From Spongospora subterranea (taxonomy: Eukaryota; Endomyxa; Phytomyxea; Plasmodiophorida; Plasmodiophoridae): a DNA stretch of 28,073 nucleotides. The stretch spans positions 1-28,073 of the forward strand of contig OUQQ01000136.1 in the NCBI GenBank assembly GCA_900404475.1, read 5' to 3'. The notes under the pieces were generated by a model. The model saw only the letters and a list, made by a program, of their open reading frames with translations, did no database searches and had not been told where the DNA came from. Numbering within the stretch: the stretch's first letter is position 1; each line of letters begins with the position of its first letter. Below are positions 20,718 to 28,073 of this stretch, piece after piece. The translations under genes and the position numbers were made by a program.

Positions 20718-23209
20718 ATGGCGCTACGTCGCCGGGTCCTATTACGTCGTCAGCGATTATTGGAAGGCGGCGACATCCCCAGGTCGCTGATGGGATTGCT
20801 GTCGTCGTTGCGCGTCCTCGAGGACGTGACCGGGTCCAGTTTCCTGCACCAGCTGTTCCGGCGCATTCCGGGCGGGGACGACCGGCGATGGCGCCTGCTC
20901 GTGGCGCTACCCCGACCCGACAACCACGTCTGCACGAAGCTGGACGCGCTGGAGGACGACCTGAACGCGTTCGCCGACGGGATTCGCCAGGGAACGCAGG
21001 GCGCCACGCAAGCGGTTCTGAAGCTGTCGCTGAGCGAGGAGGCCAAACTGGGCCGGAAGATCCTCGGGAGTAGCGCCAAGCTCCATATGCAGATCGTGAG
21101 ACAGCTCAAACCGGTATTCGCCGCTCAAGAAACGATCATTGAGAAAAGAAGGTCGGTGGGAAAAAAGTCTCCATGTTCTCGTGATTTTGCGGTTCAGAAA
21201 ATTTCGACTTGGACTTGTTCGATGACAATGGCCGATTGGTTTCTTGAGATTTGTGGGAAAACCGTTGAGTTCGAAGTCCGACAACACCGTTGCCGAATCG
21301 CTGCCGATCTATAGGAAGGTGACCCGATTGGATGTTCGCAATCCGGCGCATATCGATCTGTTGGATCGGGCCATTCGCCATGTGGCCGACGACGGCGATC
21401 GGAAACCCGAGTACGCGTTCCCGGTCGAATATGATGCAAGGTTTGGCGATGATCAGGAGGTTGGTCCCTTACAGATGTTCCTGCCCGGCTGTTGCTGATT
21501 GCTGTTGGGCTCAGGCTCCTGTTGTATTGGGATTCCCCGACCCGATCGACGTTCTTAGAGGCGCCGACCCATCACAGCACCAACGCCATCCCAAGGTAAT
21601 CGGGGTGCGCCGGTTCCCCCGCCGACATTGATCGCCGGTCGTCCAGGGCCGGACACCGTTGACCCTGTCGCAATCGGATCTGATGGATTGGCTGGATCAG
21701 TTCAATACGTGTTGTGTTGGTGCCGGCCATATCCTCGACCTGTATCTGTTGGCGGTCCAATGTCAGCTCGTGTCGTTGGCCATATCGGAATTGATGGAGC
21801 AGCCAAGGTCTAACAACCCATCTCGTATTCCCCGTTTTTTCTTCAAGGAGGTGGTTAACGGTTGGATTGCGCTGAGCAGAGTCTATTCAAGCGCCATGGC
21901 GGCGGTCACGACCATGTCGTCTCAGCTCGTCCGCCTGGGGATCCCCTTACTCGATCAGCTATTCTGTCTGGTCGACCACAACTTCATCAAGGACAACCTG
22001 TTCCCGTTATCGTTCGCCGGAATCGCTCGCGGTCCCTACTGGCAACGAGCCCGGCAGCTGATCCGACGCGCGTCAATGCTAGGCAGGTGCTGAACCCCCC
22101 GGCGTAGCGCCAACTGCTGTTGACCGCACGACTTCCCCAGATGATATGCTCTCGGCCCTCGATATTCTGATATTGCCGTCGCGAATCGCCGCCCACGATG
22201 GCGGTATCAAAGCGGTGTCCTGCGCCCATCTATGCCCCGATCACATCGTGACCGGCGGTGCCGACGGCCTCTGCCGGATATGGGATATGAAGAACGGGTC
22301 GTGTCGTGGCCAGCTGGTTGGCCATTCCTCGTGCATCACCTGGGTTAGCTTCTCCTTGTACGACACCCATATATATTCCACGTCGTTCGACAGCACGCTC
22401 AGGTCAATCACATTGATGTCGATGCGGTTTCGTTGACAACCGATCGTTGTAGAATTTGGAACAGCCGAACGGGCCTGTGCGAGCAAGTTCTACGAGGGCA
22501 TCATGACGCCATATTACAAGGGGCGATCAGCAGCGATTTCCGTCGCCTGGCGTCGGCCAGCATGGACTCAACCGTCCGAATCTGGGAATCGCGAACCGGT
22601 CAGTGCACGCATGTGCTACATGGCCATCAAGGATGGGTCAAGTGTGTCGCGTTTGGCAAATATGGACACACGGTCGTGACTGGCGGATTAGATCGAAAGG
22701 TTGTTGGCAACGCGGGTTTGGTCAACGGATGTTGACGATCTTATCTGGACTGTTGACAGGTTCATATCTGGGTACTGGCCAGCGATTCTGCGCCTCGTGT
22801 TCGACACACTATCCATGCGCATCGCGATTTCATCTTGGATGTGGCGACGTGTTTATCGCCAAGCTTCGCCATCACCTGCTCGAAAGATCAGTCCGTTCGG
22901 GTAATGTTCATGGCCCAGGTCGAACGTTGGCTGATCGTCGATAAACAGGTGTGGAACATGGTCAATGGTCAACCCGAACGGGAACTGAAGAGTTCAGGGT
23001 GGATCCGAACTCTGCAGGTCTCTCCCGACGGCACCATGGTGGCCACCGGATCGTTCGACAATTGCATCTCCATCTTCCGAATAACGTCGGGCCGATTACT
23101 ACGCAAGCTGCGAGTGCACAATAGTGGAATACTGAAGATCGCGTGGTCATCGAATAGGACGATGTTGTGTGCGACTACAGATGGATATCTACAGATTGTT
23201 GACATATAA
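20718..23209 (+). CDS. Seven-bladed WD40-repeat protein with helical N-terminal half (8 exons, about 647 aa)
   Basis: Exons: 20718-21151, 21315-21440, 21559-21595, 21647-22082, 22141-22402, 22453-22699, 22760-22900, 22949-23209; 1944 nt, in frame. The C-terminal half (from about residue 370) has seven WD repeats, ending CRIWDM, RIWNSRTG, RIWESRTG, VHIWVL, VRVWNM, SIFRIT and LQIVDI, so it forms a complete beta-propeller, normally a protein-interaction platform. The N-terminal 350 or so residues are mostly helical (EDDLNAFADGIRQGTQGATQ; LDLYLLAVQCQLVSLAISEL) and unlike any family I recognise. The intron 22083-22140 fits only with a GC donor (G-GCAGGT); the neighbouring GT would put a stop in frame. 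The 39 bases 21812-21850 could be retained or spliced without changing frame. The start is the first in-frame ATG; an earlier non-ATG stretch is open. Confidence 0.8.
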
Positions 23210-23395
23210 AAACAAACTGATAACATCATTATATGATTTTGGGCGAGCGATTGCTGATATCGAACGGCGGCGAAAGACAGCCGATATTATCCACTCTCTA
23301 CGTAGGACAGCGAAACATACAAGGGACCCTATCAACCATGAAATAATCATCGTGCACGGAAATAATTTATTGCAAGGCGCCTCGGCTTACCGAAA
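23210..23395. other. Short convergent intergenic region
   Basis: The WD40 gene ends at 23209 and the small membrane gene ends at 23396 on the other strand. ATAAAAACAA follows the WD40 stop and could serve as a weak polyadenylation context. Nothing else is seen. Confidence 0.4.
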
Positions 23396-23987
23396 TCACA
23401 TGGCCAGTTTCATTGGAGATAAACACAATGGATTCATCGCCCAATCGTCATCGCTATTATAGCTGATATCACTTGCGGCGCTACAAACTGATGGCGACCT
23501 CTCCACCGCAATCTCCCAAGTTTGATTGCGATCTAGGTCAAACTGCACACTTCTCCGGGTTGGCGTTTTGGGTAGTCTCAATTCTCTGTTTGCACTGAAA
23601 ATAAGCAAATACTCCTCATGATTTCAGCCTAAAATACTTGATTGTGGAAGACTTTACAAACAGTATATCGTTATCATCGGCAGCACATGGATTGGCGGTA
23701 ATTGATGTTTTAATGCACTTGTGGGATCTTTGAATGGCGACAATGGATTGACTGGAAGGTGGTGAGATGAGCCAGCAGATTACGACAATGAGAGGGAGGA
23801 AAAACACAACAATCGCTCCAGCTATATATTGTCAACACAAGGATTAGAAGGCGAACTTTGACCTTGTAGCCAGCAATCAACAACCTATGATCCCGTACAG
23901 AATCGCGCATGAGAAAAATATTCCTATATATATTGTCGATGGTGAATTCTCGTTGACCTGACACAATCGCGCAGCCGAGGTGGACAT
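23396..23987 (-). CDS. Small membrane protein of unknown function (3 exons, 156 aa)
   Basis: Exons 23987-23885, 23821-23653 and 23594-23396 join in frame (471 nt). The N-terminal 18 residues are polar (MSTSAARLCQVNENSPS). A long hydrophobic stretch follows, from IYIGIFFSCAILYGIIAG to AIVVFFLPLIVVICWLIS, about 40 residues and long enough for two closely spaced membrane helices. The first intron (23822-23884) falls inside this hydrophobic stretch, and the reading is strengthened because the joined frame is hydrophobic on both sides. The rest is polar, with KTPTRRSVQFDLDRNQ and an acidic SDDDW near the end, suggesting a soluble tail. I do not recognise the family. It has its own ATG at 23987. 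Confidence 0.65.
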
Positions 23988-24067
23988 TAGTTTCGTACGT
24001 TGATTAAATCAATAAATATAGGGCGATATAGAAGATATTGATGGTTTAATGGGCCCTCTATGACTTA
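23988..24067. other. AT-rich spacer before the satellite
   Basis: Between the start codon of the small membrane gene (minus strand) and the tandem repeat. It presumably holds that gene's promoter; no motif can be named with confidence. Confidence 0.3.
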
Positions 24068-24475
24068 TGACAACTGAAATGGGGTTACACCTTAGGGGTC
24101 ATACCTAACACAATAATAGCGGGTAACACCCCCAACTCTACAGTATATAGTGTATACCCTATCGCAATTGAAATGGGGTTACAGTAGAGTGGTCATAAAT
24201 AACACAACAATCGCGGGTAACACCCCCAACTCTACAGTATATAGTGTATACCCTATCGCAATTGAAATGGGGTTACAGTAGAGTGGTCATAAATAACACA
24301 ACAATCGCGGGTAACACCCCAACTCTACAGTATATAGTGTATACCCTATCGCAATTTAATTAACACAATAATAGCGGGTAACACCCCCAACTTTACAGTA
24401 TATAGTGTATACCCTATCGCGGGGTTACATTAGAGTGGTCATAAATAACACAATAATAGAGGGTAACACCCGACA
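24068..24475. repeat. 94-bp tandem repeat, about 4.5 copies
   Basis: Each unit contains GGGGTTACAGTAGAGTGGTC, then AACACAACAATCGCGGGTAA, CACCCCCAACTCTACAG and TATATAGTGTATACCCTATC. ATCGCAATT landmarks occur at 24161, 24255 and 24348 (spacing 94 and 93) and a shortened copy ends at 24419 (spacing 68). The first and last copies are diverged. Within a unit GTAGAGT and ACTCTAC, and GGGGTTAC and GTAACACCCC, are inverted relative to each other, so a single strand could fold. Confidence 0.95.
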
Positions 24476-24578
24476 ACACTACAGACAGTTACAGTGCCCC
24501 GCCGCCCGTGCCTGCCGGGTATTGGCGGTAGTCGGTACGGGTGCAGCAGCTGAGTACGGGCGGGTACGGGTGCCAAAT

Positions 24579-25110
24579 ATGAAATATTGGGCGATTATCC
24601 TGCCCCCAGAAGTAAAGATCGCTGCCAAAGAACTCAGGGCGGTCTTCGCCATGTGTTGACCTCTGTACGGGACACCATCTTGTTGACTGCGGCCAGACAC
24701 AAACAGGAGTTCGATGGTCGTTTGATTAACCGTGGCGAAAACGGCGCGAATTTCTGGCAAGAAAGCGCGAGATTTTGCAGCAGTTGACTAATGTTGAATG
24801 TTTTTATCAAGCCTTAAGATCATGTCGCGATGATCCTGGTGTGTGCGGGCTCCGGGTTCTTCACTATTGCCGAGTCTCTTCCAAAACAGGTAATGAGCAC
24901 ATCGAGCAAGATCAATACGGTCCTCTAAAACCTCATCAAGCCCTCAGTTTCCACCTCCAATGTTCAAATACTGTTCACCTTTGCCACTGCTTCAAGTCCT
25001 AAGTCGTCTTCATGACTCACCATCCATTCGACGATAAAACAATTATCGTGGACGCTCAACAGATCCGATCTGAGAAGATCGCAGCGCGGAAATGGGTAAT
25101 TTCTACATGA
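24579..25110 (+). CDS. Uncharacterised small gene (partly resolved exons)
   Basis: The 3' half is well supported: an exon ending 24838 (ILQQLTNVECFYQALRSCRD), exon 24890-24919 and exon 25004-25110 join in frame, with introns of 51 and 84 bp, to give QYVVFMTHHPFDDKTIIVDA then ...SEKIAARKWVIST and TGA. The 5' half is uncertain. A frame starting at the ATG 24579 (MKYWAIILPPEVKIAAKEL) could be spliced to the ILQQL exon by an intron from 24641 to 24770, or another open frame across 24660-24770 could be used. I cannot assign a function. It ends 29 bp from the FAM114-like gene, which converges on it. The region just upstream is G-rich with direct repeats (GGGTACGGGTG), perhaps part of the promoter. 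Confidence 0.5.
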
Positions 25111-25139
25111 TAAAAAGGAAAAGTGGTATGTGGGTCGTT

Positions 25140-27200
25140 TTATCTAAGAATTGACCCATGTAAATATTGTAAGACAGGAATTAACGCTTCGATTATGTCT
25201 TCGATTCTGCATTGAGCTTCTGATGCGTCCAGCTCAATATCTGCTTGGAGAACGTCAACATCATCGGCGTACTGGTCGTTGAAACATTCCTGAAGACGGA
25301 CCGAGGAGAGTGTCATCTCCATGATCTGGTGTAATTCGTCCGTAAACGAGTGGAAGAACTGACGTAATGCTCGCGCTGCGACAAGAACATCCACGTGACC
25401 GGATTGCCAACCGTCAACTATCTCGGCAAGCTTGGTCACAATCTTGGACGATAACAGCGCCATCGAGCGTGTCGTCAGCGAATGTGACTTCGCACAGAGT
25501 TCGCTGATGTCATCACATGATCCAGAGCCCAAATGAACACGCAAAACCTGTTTATGCCAACTCCTGCACGAAACGATAAGTTGTTGCAGCTCAACTAGCA
25601 ATGAGTTCGGCTGATCATCAGACAAAGAAGTTAAATCGTCAAGAAGGGACTTGACTTGATCAACAGTGGCCCGCTGGCCATCATCGCATTGTGGTAACCA
25701 CCTTTGCAACGCAATAAAGCTTTCACGAGAGACAGATTCCAACCGAGCCATGGCTCTATTTCCACCATCAGCTTCGTAAATATCGTCAAACGCCTCCTGA
25801 AAGCATTCAGTATTGCTATCAGGAAAGCAATGATTGTCATTCAGAACAGGTTCAACATTTTTTTTGCGGGGATGTTGTGGTGAAGAGCAGCCACGTGGAG
25901 AGTGACCAACCTCTGGTCGCGGAGATGGCGAACGGTCAGCATTGCTAAGAAAGGAATCGATAATATCGTCAACTTCATCCACCTGATTTCTGTCGACGTC
26001 GCCGGCGTCACTTTGCCTGTGATAGACCGGCGAAGCTTTTCTAGAACTTTCAACACCCAAAACGTGACGTTTTTCTTGGGCGACGGTTTCTCCGAGCTTA
26101 TAGGATTCGACCGCCAAAGGTTGCTGTGTATCGGGAGAAGATCCTTGAGCTGATAAACCAGGAAGTGTCGAAGAGACAAGGATTTTCGTCGTTTCCAATG
26201 CTTCAGAGGTGAAACTTTGCCCTGCTTGGAGAATTTCCAAACCAGATTGACCCGCTGATAATTTCATTTCATCAAACACGTCATGAAACCAACTGGAATC
26301 GACCGTGACCTCCGCATCGTCTGGTGCTAGAAACTCTGTCGAAGAATTTGACGATTTCGAAGAAGGATGTGTAGAGTTTGGCGAAGTAAGCACGGGTTCT
26401 GCCGGGGTTCTCCAGTTCTGAGTCGCCGCTGATGTAGGAACATCAGGGTGTATTGCCTTTGCAGATCTGACCTGAGAGATTGATTTGATCGGTGAATCCA
26501 CTGATAACGGCGATGGAATATTATGCAAATCTGGGATCGAAACATCAGGAAATTGCTCATTATCAGGCAAATCGCCGGCCTGCAACAGTTGGCTGGTATT
26601 GGACAAAACAGGTAATGCATGTTCATGTCGATTAAAATGATCGTGTTCGAACCTGACATGGGCCTTGACAGAATCAAACGCTTCTGAAGCGACGTGCTCG
26701 ATGTTAACGGGGACTTTGACAGAATCGATCGCTTCTGAAGCGACCTGAAACAGTTCCCGACCTGATTGACTGGCACTCGCCTTGACATCGTCTAAAACCG
26801 CGGCGACAGTACTGAACCAAGATCCAGATTGTGGCTCTTTGGCCATTTCCTGACGAGTTGGGTCCTGACCCAATCTGTCTTCAGGGAGGAGGATCAGATC
26901 AGCAGCAGACGATGTAACTTTCGCTGCTAATGTGGACCACGCCCACCCAGAATTGCCTAATCAATAGAATCATCACTTTTAACATATCCATGATAGGTGT
27001 AGGCAATTGATCCAACCTGCATGATTCTCGACTGTAGATGGCACCGGCGAAATCGGCGAAGGAGCCCGTTCGACATTCGCTGCCTCTGCAGGTGACCTCG
27101 ATGGCGCTGGCCGGTCAATATTCGTGGGACGGATTACAGGCGCTACCCCAGTATCATTCTCGTCCCCATCGCTCCAGAAATCGTCATCCCAATTGGACAT
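25140..27200 (-). CDS. FAM114 / NOXP20-like protein (2 exons, 666 aa)
   Basis: Exons 27200-27017 and 26956-25140 (60-bp intron) give 666 residues. The N-terminus is acidic (MSNWDDDFWSDGDEND), then proline-rich, then NSGWAWSTLAAKVTSSAADL, resembling the tryptophan- and serine-rich N-terminal motif of FAM114A proteins. The C-terminal third (from about residue 420: CFQEAFDDIYEADGGNRAMA and LTTRSMALLSSKIVTKLAEI, ending ALIPVLQYLHGS) follows the order and spacing of the FAM114 C-terminal helical domain. Animal FAM114A proteins have been linked to Golgi/endomembrane trafficking; a similar role here is inference. The N-terminal third carries a near-duplicated unit (VASEAIDSVK / VASEAFDSVK), probably amphipathic helices. 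The long middle is rich in Ser, Pro and Asp and probably disordered. Weak overall similarity leaves family membership probable rather than certain. Confidence 0.6.
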
Positions 27201-27594
27201 TGAATGGCGCCAGAGAACTGGCGAACTCCGCGACCAGTTGACGATGAGACTACGCTGGTGCTGTTTCTAGACGGGGCATGCGACCTAGACGCGACGATTC
27301 AATCAATCTGGGGATTGGGGTTCGAAACACAGTTAATTAAACGATGCGCTGATATGACCTTTATGATATCAGCTGGACTACATCACAATAGGGCCCACCA
27401 CTGTACTGTGTGTGAGGCAAGAGGCCGTTCCTGGCGCTATTTCCGGCCACCATAAACACATCGAGAATATTCGGCTTTCAGAAAATTCGTATCACGGCAA
27501 ACACTTACTGATGCGTTTTTCCATGGTTTGCGAAAATGAAGGATAAACTAATCACGCAACAAAATCGTGAAACACTCTGAATGAGGGATGTAAT
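27201..27594. other. Intergenic region, no gene recognised
   Basis: Upstream of the FAM114-like start codon. A forward frame of 83 codons (27204-27455) has no recognisable motif and overlaps the promoter side, so I do not call it. GGTTCGAAACA near 27320 resembles a tRNA B box, but no tRNA cloverleaf fits around it. Confidence 0.4.
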
Positions 27595-27596
27595 TA

Positions 27597-28010
27597 CCGT
27601 AGATGACAATACTATCCATCTGACAAAATTAGCAAAACTCCGTGGAAATGACAAAATTAGTGCCATTTTCAATAGATTTGGTGACAGAATTATCCATTTG
27701 AGAGCCCTTGCAATGACAAAATTCAAGAATTTATCCATTTGGCGGCCTCACAGTGAGGAAAAAGTCGAGCGGCGCAACCCTCTTTTTTGATGTTCGGATG
27801 CTATGTTTTGCTTCAACAAAGCGCGTGAAAAAGTGCGATGAGCAAAAACGGAGATTTTCAGGTGGCATGACTAAATTACTCAATTTTTCAGATTGTTTAT
27901 GACAAATTTTTTTCCATTTTTACCGCACGAAAAAAAATATATATATGCCGTGACATTATTAGCATCTATTTACGGACCTAAATGTGGATGGATAATATTG
28001 TCATCTACGG
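27597..28010. mobile_element. MITE-like element with terminal inverted repeats and TA target duplication
   Basis: The left end CCGTAGATGACAATACTATC and the right end GATAATATTGTCATCTACGG are reverse complements with one mismatch; the match extends to CCAT/ATGG, making arms of about 23 bp. TA flanks both ends (27595-27596 and 28011-28012), as expected for Tc1/mariner-type insertion. The 414-bp interior has no transposase frame. It is AT-rich, with repeated subterminal words (ATGACAAAATT at several places, TATCCATTTG twice) and an A/T run near 27930-27945. A short forward frame inside (27581-27790) is most likely incidental. Confidence 0.8.
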
Positions 28011-28012
28011 TA

Positions 28013-28073
28013 GTCAGGTCAAAGGAATTGTTGAAGGACTATGAGGTAGATCACACGGCAGATACAGAAAAGG
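28013..28073 (+). other. Open frame at the window edge
   Basis: After GTCAG at 28013-28017 one forward frame is open to the end of the window and reads SKELLKDYEVDHTADTEK, which has coding-like composition. It may be an exon of a gene continuing to the right, but 19 codons are too few to decide. Confidence 0.2.

Noticed and set aside
20888..21287. Alternative frames, both strands, across the first WD40-gene exon
   Set aside because: They are arginine-rich GC-driven shadows; the frame used continues through phased introns to the WD repeats.
24068..24475. CRISPR-like array
   Set aside because: The whole 94-bp unit repeats, with no short repeat alternating with unique spacers, and the host is a eukaryote.
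27300..27345. tRNA-like B box GGTTCGAAACA
   Set aside because: The last bases deviate from the B-box consensus and no acceptor, D or anticodon stems can be drawn around it.
27581..27790. 69-codon forward frame inside the MITE
   Set aside because: It begins outside the element, crosses the inverted-repeat boundary and is built of the element's repeated words; no homology recognised.

Overview
The window is nuclear DNA from a compact, intron-dense unicellular eukaryote. Evidence for this: GT-AG introns, mostly 43-82 bp, interrupt every long gene; neighbours are often separated by less than 350 bp and lie on both strands; and the proteins are typical eukaryotic ones (RecQ4, the spliceosomal GTPase Snu114/EFTUD2, the GPI-anchor enzyme PIG-L, cyclic-nucleotide-gated-type channels, FAM114). 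I cannot name the lineage from sequence alone; a free-living or parasitic protist fits, metazoan or land-plant gene structure does not.

Layout. 1-1003: weakly coding, no confident gene. 1004-5534 (+): a 26-exon RECQL4-like gene joining an Sld2-type N-terminus to a RecQ helicase, including an 11-nt micro-exon. 5599-9062 (-) and 9218-13028 (-): two tandem CNG/HCN-like six-transmembrane channels with unusual selectivity filters; the first also carries two DEP domains and an unrecognised C-terminal domain after its cyclic-nucleotide-binding domain. 13328-13426: an assembly gap inside a poly-C run. 13633-18435 (-): complete 16-exon EFTUD2/Snu114 (973 aa by my splice model). 18768-20176 (-): PIG-L (260 aa), with a 41-bp minisatellite in one intron. 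20718-23209 (+): a seven-bladed WD40 protein with an unrecognised helical N-terminus. 23396-23987 (-): a small membrane protein. About 24068-24475: a 94-bp tandem repeat. 24579-25110 (+): an uncharacterised small gene. 25140-27200 (-): a FAM114/NOXP20-like protein. 27597-28010: a MITE-like element with 23-bp inverted termini flanked by TA.

Most genes are unrelated housekeeping functions (replication, splicing, GPI anchoring, probable Golgi/vesicle protein). The functionally linked part is the channel pair: paralogous, same strand, 155 bp apart, probably co-evolving subunits or alternative channels. Only the first keeps arginines at the expected ligand-binding position of the cyclic-nucleotide fold, and only it has DEP modules, which in other proteins bind membranes or GPCR/G-protein partners. 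All exon models were built by hand from splice-site consensus, frame continuity and family motifs; those for RECQL4, channel A, EFTUD2, PIG-L, the WD40 gene, the small membrane gene and the FAM114 gene are frame-consistent from start to stop.
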